A DNA stretch of 64,000 nucleotides from Phreatobacter sp. (GTDB lineage Bacteria; Pseudomonadota; Alphaproteobacteria; Rhizobiales; Phreatobacteraceae): NCBI RefSeq assembly GCF_030691135.1, contig NZ_JAUYFA010000005.1:1-64000 (forward strand). Direction: 5' to 3'. Positions within the stretch are counted from its first letter, which is position 1. Each line of letters begins with the position of its first letter. The position numbers and the translations under genes were made by a program. Shown in pieces: positions 43,076-53,073 of the stretch. The notes beneath the pieces are model-generated. The model searched no databases and was not told the DNA's origin. It saw only the letters and a list, made by a program, of their open reading frames with translations.

Positions 43076-44515
43076 ATGACCATCTATTCCACCGCCATCT
43101 CGGAACTCGATGCCTTCGCCCTCGCCGATGCCTTCCGGCGGCGGACGCTGTCGCCCGTCGAGGCCGCCAACGACGCCCTCGACCGCGCCGAGGCGAGCCA
43201 GGCGAGCATCAACGCCTTCGCCCTGATCGACCGCGAGCGGACGCTCGCATGGGCCCGTGAATCAGAAGCGCGCTGGGCGAAGGGCGAGCCGCTCAGTCCG
43301 GTGGACGGCATCGGCGTCACCGTGAAGGACAATATGGCGGTGGCTGGCTGGCCGTCCCTCAAGGGCTCGAAAGCCGTCTCACGCGATCCCGCGACCTTCG
43401 ATGCGCCGGTCACGGCGCGCTGCAAGGAGGCGGGCCTCGTCATCCTCGGCACCACGACCATGCCGGAATTCGGCTGGATCGGCCTGTCCACCTCGCCGCT
43501 CACCGGCCATACGCGCAACCCCTGGAACCGCGAGCGCACCGCCGGCGGCTCGACCTCGGGGGGCGCCGCCGCGGCCGCCCTCGGCATCGGCCGCTTCCAC
43601 CTCGGCTCCGACGGTCTCGGCTCCATCCGCATTCCCGCCGCCTTCTGCGGCGTCGCCGGCATCAAGGCGACCTATGGGCGGGTGCCGGCCTATCCGATCT
43701 CGGTCATGGGCGAGCTCGCCCATCTCGGCCCGATCGCCCGCGACGTCAGGGAGGTGGCGGCCCTCCTTACCATCCTGTCCGGTCCCGATGCCCGCGATCC
43801 GATGGCCTGGAACACTCCGGCTCCGGACTACCGGATCGGCCTCGACGAGGGCGTGCGCGGCCTGCGCATCGCCTATTCGCCGCGCCTCGGATTCGTGAAG
43901 AAGCTCGATCCGCAGGTGGAGCGGGCGGTGGCCGCCGCCGCCGCGACCTTCGCGTCCATGGGCGCCGTCGTCGAGGAGGTGGATCCGCCGATCGAGGACC
44001 CCGCCCCCATCGCCTGGGACATCTGGAACGCCGGCGCGGCGCTGGCGCTGTCCTCCTTCTCCGAGGCCCAGCGCCAGGCGATGGACCCCGGCCTCGTCGG
44101 CTGCGCCGAAACGGGGGCGCGCTTCTCGGCTGCCCAGCTCATCGACGCCCTGCTCTACCGCCGCACCAGGACCGTCATCGCCATGGCGGAATTCTTCACC
44201 CGCTACGACCTGTTGATCACGCCGACCATGCCGACCGGCGCCATCCCGCTCGGCGCCGACCTGCCGCCGGCCGGGTTCGCCGGCCAGGACCAGTGGGGCC
44301 CGCTCTGGACGGACTGGTGCCCCTATACGCCGCCGTTCAATGTCACGCAGCAGCCGGCAGGAACGGTGCCCTGCGGCCTCGACGGCGACGGGCTGCCGAT
44401 CGGCCTGCAGATCGTCGGCTGGAAGCGCCAGGAGGCCCTCGTGCTAAGGGCGATGCGGGCCTTCGAGTCGGAACGTCCCCCGGCACGCGTCCCGATGTCG
44501 CATACGCGCGCCTAA
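43076..44515 (+). CDS. Amidase (amidase signature family)
   Basis: 479-residue serine hydrolase. The Ser-cisSer-Lys triad is visible: Lys in GVTVKDNMAVAG (about 84), the glycine/serine loop AGGSTSGGAAAAAL (about 155-168), and the nucleophile block GSDGLGSIRIPAAFCG. Length is typical for AtzF/GatA-like amidases. ATG 43076 has GGGAG upstream and starts the homologous region. The gene precedes an ABC-transporter operon by 149 bases on the same strand, so a transported amide or peptide-like nitrogen source may be its substrate. Confidence 0.88.
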   Translation: MTIYSTAISELDAFALADAFRRRTLSPVEAANDALDRAEASQASINAFALIDRERTLAWARESEARWAKGEPLSPVDGIGVTVKDNMAVAGWPSLKGSKAVSRDPATFDAPVTARCKEAGLVILGTTTMPEFGWIGLSTSPLTGHTRNPWNRERTAGGSTSGGAAAAALGIGRFHLGSDGLGSIRIPAAFCGVAGIKATYGRVPAYPISVMGELAHLGPIARDVREVAALLTILSGPDARDPMAWNTPAPDYRIGLDEGVRGLRIAYSPRLGFVKKLDPQVERAVAAAAATFASMGAVVEEVDPPIEDPAPIAWDIWNAGAALALSSFSEAQRQAMDPGLVGCAETGARFSAAQLIDALLYRRTRTVIAMAEFFTRYDLLITPTMPTGAIPLGADLPPAGFAGQDQWGPLWTDWCPYTPPFNVTQQPAGTVPCGLDGDGLPIGLQIVGWKRQEALVLRAMRAFESERPPARVPMSHTRA

Positions 44516-44664
44516 GTCTCAGCCGGCTGCCCGGAATTTGCGCGACAGTTGCCTGCGCTTCGGGATTGACACCCTCGGATCAAGCATCGTCTGATCCAGT
44601 CTTCTCGCGGCCAGGGGTCGAACAGGGATCGGACCCGGTTGCGAAGTTCCAGGGGAGAGTGATC

Positions 44665-46269
44665 ATGAAATCCGTCAAATTGTCCCGCCGCACCGTGATG
44701 GCCGGCGCCGCCGCCGCCGGCGCGCTGGCGAGTTCCACGGGCGCCTCCGCCCAGGGCTCGGCCAATGTGCTGCGCGTCGTGATGCACTCGGATCTGCGCA
44801 TCATCGATCCGATCTGGACGACTGCCTATATCGTCCGCAACTACGGCTACATGATCTACGACACGCTGTTCGCCCTCGATGCCAAGGGCGAGGTGCAGCC
44901 GCAGATGGTCGACAAGTATACCGTCAGCGACGACAAGCTGACCTATACGTTCACGCTGCGCGACGGCCTGATGTGGCACGACAACCAGCCCGTCACGAGC
45001 GCCGACATCATTCCCTCGATCCGCCGCTGGGCCGCCCGCGACCCGCTCGGCCAGACCGTCATGGGCTTCATCGGCTCGATGGAGGCCAAGGACGCCAAGA
45101 CCTTCGAGATCAAGCTGAAGGAAGCCACCGGCCTCCTCATCTTCGCCCTCGGCAAGCCGTCCTCGAACGTGCCCTTCATGATGCCGAAGCGCGTCGCGGA
45201 GACCGATCCGAACACCCAGATCACCGAGTTCATCGGCTCGGGTCCGTTCGTGTTCATGCGTGACGAGTGGAAGCCGGGTGACCGGGCCGTCTACACGAAA
45301 TTCGCCGGCTACAAGCCGCGTTCCGAGCCCGCATCGGGCCTCGCCGGCGGCAAGGTTGCCAAGGTCGACCGCGTCGAGTGGCGCGTCATCACCGACCAGC
45401 AGCAGGCCGTCAACGCCCTGCAGGCCGGCGAGATCGACCTCATCGAAGCGCCGAGCCACGATCTGCTGCCGCTGCTGAAGGCCGACAGGAACATCAAGCT
45501 GTTCAACTGGAACGTGCTGGGCAACCAGTACACGATGCGCTTCAACCACACGACGGCGCCCTTCAACAATCCGAAGATCCGCCAGGCGGTGCTCTATGCG
45601 CTGAACCAGGAGGACTTCCTGAAGGCGACCATCGGCGACCCGGAATATTACAAGGTCTGCAAGGCCATGTTCGTCTGCGGCTCGCCGCTGGAGACGATGG
45701 CCGGCATGGAAGACAAGCTGGAATCGAACTTCGCCAAGGCGCGCCAGCTCCTCCAGGAAGCCGGCTACAACCGCGAGCCGGTCGTGCTCCTGCACTCCAC
45801 CGACCTGCAGGTGCTCACCAACCTCGCACCGGTCGCCAAGTCGCTTCTCGAGCGCGCCGGCTTCGTCGTCGACATGCAGTCCATGGACTGGCAGACGGTC
45901 GTCGCCCGCCGCGTGAAGCGCGATCCGCCGACCCAGGGCGGCTGGAGCGCCATGCTCACCTCATGGGTGGCCGCCGACATCCTCAACCCGGTCATGGCCG
46001 GCTTCTTCAACGCTTCCGGCGACCGGGCGGCCTTCGGCTGGCCGACCGACCCGGAGATCGAGACGCTGCGTGCCCGCTTCGCCCGCGCCAACACGGCGGC
46101 CGAGCAGAAGCAGATCGCCGAGGCGATCCAGCGCCGCGTGTCGGAAGCCCCGACCCACGTCCATCTGGGTCAGTGGTACTCGCCAGGCGCCCACCGCGGC
46201 AACATCTCCGGCTGGCTCGAGGCACCGGCTCCGGTGTTCTGGAACATGGAGAAGGGCCGCGGCGCGTGA
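44665..46269 (+). CDS. ABC transporter substrate-binding protein, family 5 (peptide/opine/nickel)
   Basis: 534-residue periplasmic receptor. A twin-arginine-type signal (LSRRTVMAGAAAAGALA, residues 5-21) ends at ASAQG. The SBP_bac_5 body includes YIVRNYGYMIYDTLF near 55, LTYTFTLRDGLMWHDNQPV near 95 and FNHTTAPFNNPKIRQAVLYAL near 295. ATG 44665 is preceded by AGGGGAGAG. The permease and ATPase genes follow in order, completing an importer. The ligand cannot be read, but DppA-like proteins bind di- and oligopeptides, opines or similar. Confidence 0.9.
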   Translation: MKSVKLSRRTVMAGAAAAGALASSTGASAQGSANVLRVVMHSDLRIIDPIWTTAYIVRNYGYMIYDTLFALDAKGEVQPQMVDKYTVSDDKLTYTFTLRDGLMWHDNQPVTSADIIPSIRRWAARDPLGQTVMGFIGSMEAKDAKTFEIKLKEATGLLIFALGKPSSNVPFMMPKRVAETDPNTQITEFIGSGPFVFMRDEWKPGDRAVYTKFAGYKPRSEPASGLAGGKVAKVDRVEWRVITDQQQAVNALQAGEIDLIEAPSHDLLPLLKADRNIKLFNWNVLGNQYTMRFNHTTAPFNNPKIRQAVLYALNQEDFLKATIGDPEYYKVCKAMFVCGSPLETMAGMEDKLESNFAKARQLLQEAGYNREPVVLLHSTDLQVLTNLAPVAKSLLERAGFVVDMQSMDWQTVVARRVKRDPPTQGGWSAMLTSWVAADILNPVMAGFFNASGDRAAFGWPTDPEIETLRARFARANTAAEQKQIAEAIQRRVSEAPTHVHLGQWYSPGAHRGNISGWLEAPAPVFWNMEKGRGA

Positions 46270-46282
46270 GATTCTGACGATC

Positions 46283-46307
46283 GGCGGCCGGACCCGTTCC
46301 GGCCGCC
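46283..46307 (+). other. Intercistronic GC hairpin after the receptor gene
   Basis: Nine-base arms GGCGGCCGG and CCGGCCGCC with a 7-base loop, starting 13 bases after the receptor stop codon. No strong T-run follows. Such hairpins usually protect the receptor mRNA or reduce read-through, so that receptor outnumbers permease. Confidence 0.55.
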
Positions 46308-46338
46308 GCCTTCTCATTGCAGTCAGGCCTAAGGTCCA

Positions 46339-47280
46339 ATGATTTCCTATATTCTCCGACGCCTAGCGGCGACCGTCCCTGTATTGTTCACCGTCGCCGT
46401 GATGGTGTTCCTGATGCTGCGGCTGACGCCGGGCGATCCCGCCGCGATCATCGCCGGCGACAACGCCACGACGCAGCAGATCCTCGACATCCGCACCAAG
46501 CTGGGCCTCGAACAGCCCATCCTGCAGCAGTTCTTCATCTGGCTCGGCGGCCTGATGCGCGGCGATCTCGGCGAGAGCTTCTTTTTCCGCAAGACCGTGT
46601 TCGAACTGATCTCGGAACGCATCGAGCCGACGCTGTCGCTCGCCTTCCTGACCATCGTGCTCGCCGTCGCCGTCGCCATTCCGCTCGGCGTGCTCGCCGC
46701 CTACAGGCAGGGCACCTGGATCGACCGCGTCGTCATGGGCTTCTCGGTGATCGGCTTTTCGGTGCCGGTCTTCGTGATCGGCTACCTGCTCGTCTATATC
46801 TTCGCCATCCAGCTCGGCTGGTTCCCGGTGCAGGGTTATCAGCGCATCGGCAACGGCCTCGGCCCGTGGTTCCGCAGCCTGGTCCTGCCGGCCGTCACCC
46901 TCTCGGTCATCTATATCGCGCTGATCGCCCGCATGACCCGCACCAGCGTGCTGGAGGTCCTCTCGGAGGACTACATCCGCACGGCCCGCGCCAAGGGGCA
47001 GACGGAAATGAAGGTGCTGTTCCAGCATGCGCTGAAGAACGCCGCCGTGCCGATCGTCACCGTCGTGGGCATCGGCGTCGCCCTGCTGATCGGCGGCGTC
47101 GTCGTCACAGAGAGCGTCTATTCGATCCCGGGGCTCGGCCGTCTCACGGTCGATGCCGTGCTCGCCCGTGACTTCCCCGTCATACAGGCGATCATCCTCG
47201 CCTTTTCCTTCGTCTATGTCATGATCAACCTGCTGGTTGACCTGTCCTATACGATCTTCGATCCGAGGATCCGCTATTGA
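46339..47280 (+). CDS. ABC transporter permease, DppB-like
   Basis: 313-residue inner-membrane protein with six predicted helices. It shows the DppB-type N-terminus (MISYILRRLAATVPVLFTVAVMVFLMLRLTPGDPA in outline, with the conserved LTPGDP) and the EAA loop EDYIRTARAKGQTEMKVLFQHALKN (about 212-236), which contacts the ATPase. AAGG lies 5 bases before the ATG. Its stop overlaps the TTG start of the partner permease. Confidence 0.92.
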   Translation: MISYILRRLAATVPVLFTVAVMVFLMLRLTPGDPAAIIAGDNATTQQILDIRTKLGLEQPILQQFFIWLGGLMRGDLGESFFFRKTVFELISERIEPTLSLAFLTIVLAVAVAIPLGVLAAYRQGTWIDRVVMGFSVIGFSVPVFVIGYLLVYIFAIQLGWFPVQGYQRIGNGLGPWFRSLVLPAVTLSVIYIALIARMTRTSVLEVLSEDYIRTARAKGQTEMKVLFQHALKNAAVPIVTVVGIGVALLIGGVVVTESVYSIPGLGRLTVDAVLARDFPVIQAIILAFSFVYVMINLLVDLSYTIFDPRIRY

Positions 47281-48215
47281 CCGCCCCCGCCTCCTCCGAG
47301 CCGATCGCGAGCGCTGACGCGCCGATCGCCGCCCCCGCCAAGCCGACGGTCTGGCGCAAGCTGTTCCGCAGCCCCAGCGTGGTCATCGGCCTCGCCATCG
47401 TCCTGGTCATGATGTTCATCGGCCTGATCGCGCCGCTGATCGCCACCTCCGACCCCTCCGCCATCAATCCCGGCGCACGCAACCGCGTGCCGATGGCGAC
47501 CAGCACCATGCGCCTCGACGACGGGACGCGGGTGACGGTGACGCACTACATGGGCACCGACACGCTCGGCCGTGACGTGTTCTCGCGCGTCGTCTACGGC
47601 GCCCGGGTCTCGATCTTCATCGGTGTCGCCGTGGCGCTGCTGTCGGTGAGCATCGGCCTCGTCGTCGGCATGATCGCCGGCTATATCCGCTGGCTCGACG
47701 GCATCATCATGCGGATCATGGACGGGTTGATGGCGATTCCAGCCATCCTGCTCGCCATCGCCGTGGTCTCGCTGTCCCGAGCCGGCATCGTGTCGGTCAT
47801 CATCGCCATCGTCGTGCCGGAGGTTCCACGCGTCGTGCGTCTCGTGCGCTCGGTCGTGCTCTCGGTGCGAGAGGAGCCCTATGTCGAGGCCGCGGTGGTC
47901 TCCGGAACGCCGACGGTGAAGCTCGTCGTCCGCCACATCCTGCCGAACACCGTGGCGCCGCTGATCGTCCAGGGCACCTTCATCTGCGCCTCCGCCATCC
48001 TGGTCGAGGCCATCCTGTCCTTCCTCGGCATCGGCATCCCGCCGGATATCCCGACCTGGGGCAACATCATGGCCGAGGGGCGACAGCTCTTCCGCATCTT
48101 CCCGCACAACATCCTTTATCCGGGCATCTTCCTCGCCCTCACGGTTCTCGCCGTGAACATGCTGGGCGACGGGCTTCGCGACACGCTCGATCCGAAAATG
48201 GAGAAGCGCGGATGA
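47277..48215 (+). CDS. ABC transporter permease, DppC-like
   Basis: 312-residue inner-membrane protein. It uses a TTG start overlapping the upstream stop (TTGA), so translation is coupled. It has the family's N-terminal cytoplasmic tail plus helix (WRKLFRSPSVVIGLAIVLVMM in outline), GTDTLGRDVFSRVVYGARVS (typical DppC), and the EAA loop EEPYVEAAVVSGTPTVKLVVRHILPN. It ends overlapping the ATPase start (ATGA). Confidence 0.92.
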   Translation: MTAPASSEPIASADAPIAAPAKPTVWRKLFRSPSVVIGLAIVLVMMFIGLIAPLIATSDPSAINPGARNRVPMATSTMRLDDGTRVTVTHYMGTDTLGRDVFSRVVYGARVSIFIGVAVALLSVSIGLVVGMIAGYIRWLDGIIMRIMDGLMAIPAILLAIAVVSLSRAGIVSVIIAIVVPEVPRVVRLVRSVVLSVREEPYVEAAVVSGTPTVKLVVRHILPNTVAPLIVQGTFICASAILVEAILSFLGIGIPPDIPTWGNIMAEGRQLFRIFPHNILYPGIFLALTVLAVNMLGDGLRDTLDPKMEKRG

Positions 48216-49828
48216 GCGCCCCTATCCTCGACATCCGGAACCTCACCGTCGAACTGCCGAAGGGCGCCGACCGCAAGAACGCGGTGGAGAACGTCTCCTT
48301 CGCCGTCTATCCCGGCGAGATCGTCTGCGTGGTCGGTGAATCCGGCTCGGGCAAGTCCGTCTCCTCCCATGCGGTGATGGGGCTGCTGCCCAAGGGCCAG
48401 CTGAAGGCCACCGACGGGGAAATCCTGCTGGAGGGCGAGGATGTCCTGCAGGCGACATCGAGCCGCCTCAGGGCCCTGCGCGGCACGCGCATGTCGATGA
48501 TCTTCCAGGAGCCGATGACGGCACTCAATCCTGTCGTCACCTGCGGCGCGCAGATCGACGAGGTGCTGCAGATCCACACCGACCTCGGTGCCGCCGAGCG
48601 CAAGGAGAAGGTGCTGGCGGTGATGGAATCGGTGCGCCTGCCCGATCCGACCAAGCTGTTCGACGCCTATCCGCACCAGCTTTCCGGCGGCCAGCGCCAG
48701 CGCATCATGATCGCCCAGGCCCTGGTGCTCGACCCCGTGTTGCTGATCGCCGACGAGCCGACCACGGCCCTCGACGTGACGACGCAGGCGCAGATCCTCA
48801 AGCTCATCGCGGAAATGCAGGAGCGCCGCGGCACCGGCGTGCTCTTCATCACCCATGACTTCGGCGTCGTCGCCGAGATCGCCCACCGTGTCGTCGTCAT
48901 GCAGCGCGGCAAGGTCGTCGAGACCGGCACCGCCATGGAAGTGCTGAAGAACCCGCAGCATCCCTATACCAAGATGCTGATCAACGCGGTGCCCACCCTC
49001 ACCCCACCGGTGCGCGAGGAGCGGACCGGTGCGCTGGCGCTGGAAACCGTCAAGCTCTGCAAGGTCTATGGAGGCGGCGGCTTCTTCCAGAAGAAGCGCG
49101 AGGTGCGTGCAGCATCCGATGTCGAGATCCGCGTCCGGCGCGGCGAGACGCTCGGCATCGTCGGCGAATCGGGTTCGGGCAAGTCGACCGTCGCCCGCTG
49201 CATAGCCCGGCTGATCCAGCCGACCTCCGGCGGCATCGTCGTCAGCAACATCGACATCGCCAACCTCCCCGAGCGCCAGCTCCGGCCGCACCGCAAGCAC
49301 TGCCAGATCGTCTTCCAAGATCCCTACCGCTCGCTCAACCCGCGCCGGTCGGTCGGGGCCTCGATCATCGAGGGGCCGATGAATTTCGGCATGAGCGAGG
49401 CTGCCGCCATCGCCAAGTCGCGCGACCTGATGAACCTCGTGGGACTGTCGCCCGATGCCCTCGACCGCTATCCGCACCAGTTCTCGGGCGGCCAGCGCCA
49501 GCGCATCTGCATCGCCCGGGCGCTGGCGATGGAGCCGGAGATCCTGATCGCCGACGAGGCGGTCTCGGCCCTCGACGTCTCGGTCCAGGCGCAGGTTCTC
49601 GATCTCCTCGACGACGTGCGCAAGAAGTTCGACCTCGCCGTGCTCTTCATCACCCATGACCTCAGGGTCGCGGCGCAGATCTGCGACCGCATCGCGGTGA
49701 TGCAGAACGGCGTCGTCGTCGAACACGGCAAGACCGCCGACATCTTCGCCGCGCCCCAGCACGAATATACGCGGGCGCTGTTCGAGGCGGCACCGGGCCG
49801 CAACTTCCAGTTCGCGCGGGTGGCCTGA
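48212..49828 (+). CDS. ABC transporter dual ATPase (fused DppD-DppF type)
   Basis: 538-residue protein with two complete nucleotide-binding domains. Walker A motifs are GESGSGKS at about residues 43-50 and again at about 317-324. Signature motifs LSGGQRQR and FSGGQRQR and Walker B segments [12 protein letters not shown] and [12 protein letters not shown] are all present. Fusion of the two ATPases of a peptide importer is a common variant (as in GsiA). The start overlaps the DppC-like stop by 4 bases. Confidence 0.93.
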   Translation: MSAPILDIRNLTVELPKGADRKNAVENVSFAVYPGEIVCVVGESGSGKSVSSHAVMGLLPKGQLKATDGEILLEGEDVLQATSSRLRALRGTRMSMIFQEPMTALNPVVTCGAQIDEVLQIHTDLGAAERKEKVLAVMESVRLPDPTKLFDAYPHQLSGGQRQRIMIAQALVLDPVLLIADEPTTALDVTTQAQILKLIAEMQERRGTGVLFITHDFGVVAEIAHRVVVMQRGKVVETGTAMEVLKNPQHPYTKMLINAVPTLTPPVREERTGALALETVKLCKVYGGGGFFQKKREVRAASDVEIRVRRGETLGIVGESGSGKSTVARCIARLIQPTSGGIVVSNIDIANLPERQLRPHRKHCQIVFQDPYRSLNPRRSVGASIIEGPMNFGMSEAAAIAKSRDLMNLVGLSPDALDRYPHQFSGGQRQRICIARALAMEPEILIADEAVSALDVSVQAQVLDLLDDVRKKFDLAVLFITHDLRVAAQICDRIAVMQNGVVVEHGKTADIFAAPQHEYTRALFEAAPGRNFQFARVA

Positions 49829-49943
49829 CAAATCGGCGGCGGCGTGGGATCATCCGACATGATCCACGCCGTCCTGACGCCCCTTCCGACATCCTCCGGC
49901 GCCGGTCGACCGACCGTCCTCCGACGGGCGGCGGGGTAGCACC

Positions 49944-51659
49944 ATGACCATGACCCGCCTCACCCCCGATCTCATCGCCCGGCGCATCGGCCAGGGACGC
50001 GGCGCCGGCGAGGCCGACCTCGTGGTGAAGAACGTCCGGCTCTTCGACCTCGTCACCGGCAATCTCTTCGTCACCGACATCGCCATCTGCGGCGACACCA
50101 TCGTCGGCACCTATGGCGGCTATCGCGGCGCCCGCGAGATCGACGGACGCGGCCGCATCGCGGTTCCCGGCTTCATCGACACCCATCTCCATGTCGAGAG
50201 TTCGCTGGTCACGCCGATGGAGTTCGATCGCTGCGTGACGCGCCACGGCGTCACCACGGCCATCTGCGATCCGCACGAGATCGCCAATGTGCTGGGACCC
50301 GCCGCCCTCGACTACATGCTGGAAGGGGCGAGCCGCACGGTCATGGACCTGCGCGTGCAGCTGTCGTCCTGCGTTCCCGCGACGCACCTTGAGACGGCCG
50401 GCGGGCGGCTCGACGTCGCCGATCTCGTCGCCCGGCGCGACCATCCCAAGGTGATAGGCCTCGCCGAGTTCATGAACTTTCCCGGCGTGATCCATGCCGA
50501 TCCCGGCTGCCTCGGCAAGCTCGCCGCCTTCTCGGACCGCCATATCGACGGCCATGCGCCGCTGCTCGGCGGGTTCGACCTCAACGGCTACATCGCCGCC
50601 GGCATCCGCACCGACCACGAGACGACCACGTCCGACGAGGCGCTCGAAAAGATCCAGAAGGGCATGACCGTGCTGATCCGCGAGGGCTCGGTGTCGAAAG
50701 ACCTGCATGCCCTCGCGCCGCTGCTGACGGTGGCGACCTCGCCCTTCCTCGCCTTCTGCACCGATGATCGCAACCCCCTCGACATCGCCGAGGAGGGCCA
50801 TCTCGACTTCCTCATCCGGACCGCCATCCGTCTCGGCGTGCCGCCGCTGGCCGCCTATCGCTCGGCCTCGCTGACCGCCGCCACCGCTTTCGGTCTGAGC
50901 GATCGCGGCCTGATCGCGCCGGGCAAGCGCGCCGACATCGTGCTGATCGACGATCTCGAGGTCTGCGCCGTCTCCGACGTCATCGCCGGCGGCGTGCTGG
51001 TCGGGCCGGAGGCCTATGCCGGCCGCGCGCCGGTCCCCCCCGTCGGGCTCGACAGCATGAAGGCGCGGCGGGTTTCGGCGGAGGATTTCCAGGTACCGGC
51101 GAGCGGCGCCACCGCTCATGTCATCGGCGTCATCCCCGGCAAGATCATCACCGCGCACCTCACCCTCGACCTGCCGGTCGTCGACGGCGCCATGCAGCCC
51201 GACCTCGACCAGGATGCGGTGAAGGTCGCGGTCGTCGCCCGCCACGGTATCAATGACAATATCGGCCGCGGCTTCGTCCACGGCTTCGGCCTGAAGCGCG
51301 GGGCGATCGCTTCCTCGGTCGGGCACGACAGCCACAATGTCTGCGTGGTCGGGGTCGACGACGCCGACATGGCGACGGCCGTCAACCGGCTCGTCGCGAT
51401 CCGCGGCGGCTTCGTCGTGGTCGAGGGTGGCCGCGTCCTCGCCGAGCTCGCGCTGCCCATCGCCGGCCTGATGAGCGACAGGGCGTTCGAGGAGCTGATC
51501 CAGCCGCTGAAGGACCTGCGGACTGCTGCGACGGGCCTCGGGGTGGTGCTGGCCGAGCCCTTCCTGCAGGTGGCCTTCCTGCCGCTGCCGGTGATCCCGC
51601 ACCTGAAGATCAGCGACCGCGGCCTGGTCGACGTCGACCGGTTCGAACTGATCGGGTGA
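49944..51659 (+). CDS. ade: Adenine deaminase
   Basis: 571-residue amidohydrolase that deaminates adenine to hypoxanthine. Metal site: HLHVES after FIDTHL (about residue 80), the [10 protein letters not shown] block typical of Ade, and the later [10 protein letters not shown] motif of the C-terminal Ade domain. [18 protein letters not shown] provides the conserved Asp and His. Length is right for the family (about 570-600). It follows the ABC ATPase after 115 bases on the same strand, so it may be read through from the same operon, pointing to nitrogen-source use. Confidence 0.9.
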   Translation: MTMTRLTPDLIARRIGQGRGAGEADLVVKNVRLFDLVTGNLFVTDIAICGDTIVGTYGGYRGAREIDGRGRIAVPGFIDTHLHVESSLVTPMEFDRCVTRHGVTTAICDPHEIANVLGPAALDYMLEGASRTVMDLRVQLSSCVPATHLETAGGRLDVADLVARRDHPKVIGLAEFMNFPGVIHADPGCLGKLAAFSDRHIDGHAPLLGGFDLNGYIAAGIRTDHETTTSDEALEKIQKGMTVLIREGSVSKDLHALAPLLTVATSPFLAFCTDDRNPLDIAEEGHLDFLIRTAIRLGVPPLAAYRSASLTAATAFGLSDRGLIAPGKRADIVLIDDLEVCAVSDVIAGGVLVGPEAYAGRAPVPPVGLDSMKARRVSAEDFQVPASGATAHVIGVIPGKIITAHLTLDLPVVDGAMQPDLDQDAVKVAVVARHGINDNIGRGFVHGFGLKRGAIASSVGHDSHNVCVVGVDDADMATAVNRLVAIRGGFVVVEGGRVLAELALPIAGLMSDRAFEELIQPLKDLRTAATGLGVVLAEPFLQVAFLPLPVIPHLKISDRGLVDVDRFELIG

Positions 51660-51757
51660 CGGCGCCGCCGCATCGGCACCGATCGCAGAGAACGGGCGGA
51701 GAGATCGGGTGTCGGGCGGTATCCGCCCCTGTCACGAAGGGTCATGGAGAACGCCCC

Positions 51758-53002
51758 GTGACCGAACCCCGCGACGTCCCGCCCCCGACCCTTTTCCCCC
51801 GGCTCCTCGCCACGGCCGGCCTCGTCCAGGCCGCCGACCAGATCGCGCTGGCGGCGCTGCCCATCACCGCCGTCCTGGTGCTCGGCGCTGGCCCCGGCCT
51901 TGTCGGCGCGCTGGTGGCGGCGCAGACCGCCGCCTGGCTTCTCGTCTCGCTCCCCGCCGGCGTGCTCGTCGACCGCCTGCCGCGCCGCGCGGTGCTGCTC
52001 ACAGCGCTCGCGATCAGCCTCGCGGGATCGCTCGCAGCGCTGGCGGCAGCAGCCTTCGACCAGGGGGTTCTGCTGGGTGCGGCCGCCTTTCTCGCCGCGT
52101 CCGGCACGGTGACCTTCGTCCTCGTCCAGATCGGGCTGGTGCCGCAGGTCGTACCCTTGGCGGCGCTGCCGCGGGCCAATGCGCGCATCGAACTGGCACG
52201 TGCCCTCGCCAGCACCGCCGCACCCCTCGTGGTCGGGTTCCTCGCCACCCGCGTGTCGCCCCTCGCCGGCTATCCCCTGGCCGCGTTCCTGGCATTCGCG
52301 GCCCTCGCCTGCGCGGCGACGCTGCGTTTCGAAGCCATGCCGGCGCCGGCCGCAAGACCTCCCGTCCTCGCAGCCATCGCCGAGGGCGCTCGCTTTGTCG
52401 TCGCCGATCCCCTGCTCAGGGCGATCGGGCTCTGCGCCATCTTCTGGAACTTCGCCTTCGTCGCCCTGCTCGCCGTCTTCGTGCCCTTCGCGCTGTCGCG
52501 GCTGGGCACCGATGCGGCGGGGGCGGGCCTCGCCCAGGGGATCAACGGCCTCGGCATGATCGCCGGTGCGGCGGCAGCGCCCTTCATCTTCGCGCGGGTG
52601 CAGCCGCGCGCCGTGCTGCTGTTCGGGCCGCTCTCGTCTGCTCTCGGCGCCGTGCTGATGGCCCTTTCACCCATCACGGGCGGCATCGCCATGGCTGCCC
52701 TCGCCTTCGGCCTCATCGGCTTCGGCCCCATGCTCTGGCTGGTCATGCAGACCTCCGTCCGCCAGATCGTCACCCCGCCGGCGCTGATGGGACGGGTCAC
52801 GGCCACCATCCAGGTGGCGATCTACGGCGTCCGCCCGCTCGGGGCTCTCGCCGGGGGCGGCGTGGCGCAGGCTTTCGGCCTGGAGGCGGCGCTGGGGCTC
52901 GTCGCCGCGGCCTTTGCCGCATCGGCCCTGGTGTCCATCGCCTCGCCGCTGGCACGCCTCGCGACCATGCCGAATCCCGCATCGGCGGCAGGCGGGATAT
53001 GA
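51758..53002 (+). CDS. MFS transporter (EntS-like exporter group)
   Basis: 414-residue transporter with about 12 membrane helices. LPAGVLVDRLPRRAVLL (about 70-86) is the MFS motif A region. Sequence style, with GMIAGAAAAPFIFARV and MGRVTATIQVAIYGVRPLGALAGG, resembles the EntS/antibiotic exporter subgroup. I prefer GTG 51758, with a GGAGAA-like site 6 to 7 bases upstream, over GTG 51656, which would add a charged, non-membrane lead. The substrate is unknown. Confidence 0.85.
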   Translation: MTEPRDVPPPTLFPRLLATAGLVQAADQIALAALPITAVLVLGAGPGLVGALVAAQTAAWLLVSLPAGVLVDRLPRRAVLLTALAISLAGSLAALAAAAFDQGVLLGAAAFLAASGTVTFVLVQIGLVPQVVPLAALPRANARIELARALASTAAPLVVGFLATRVSPLAGYPLAAFLAFAALACAATLRFEAMPAPAARPPVLAAIAEGARFVVADPLLRAIGLCAIFWNFAFVALLAVFVPFALSRLGTDAAGAGLAQGINGLGMIAGAAAAPFIFARVQPRAVLLFGPLSSALGAVLMALSPITGGIAMAALAFGLIGFGPMLWLVMQTSVRQIVTPPALMGRVTATIQVAIYGVRPLGALAGGGVAQAFGLEAALGLVAAAFAASALVSIASPLARLATMPNPASAAGGI

Positions 53003-53073
53003 CGATCATGTGCTTGGCGCTGTGCCGGCTTTGGCCTAAGACAGCCCCATCATTCGCTTGAAGGATCATTGCC

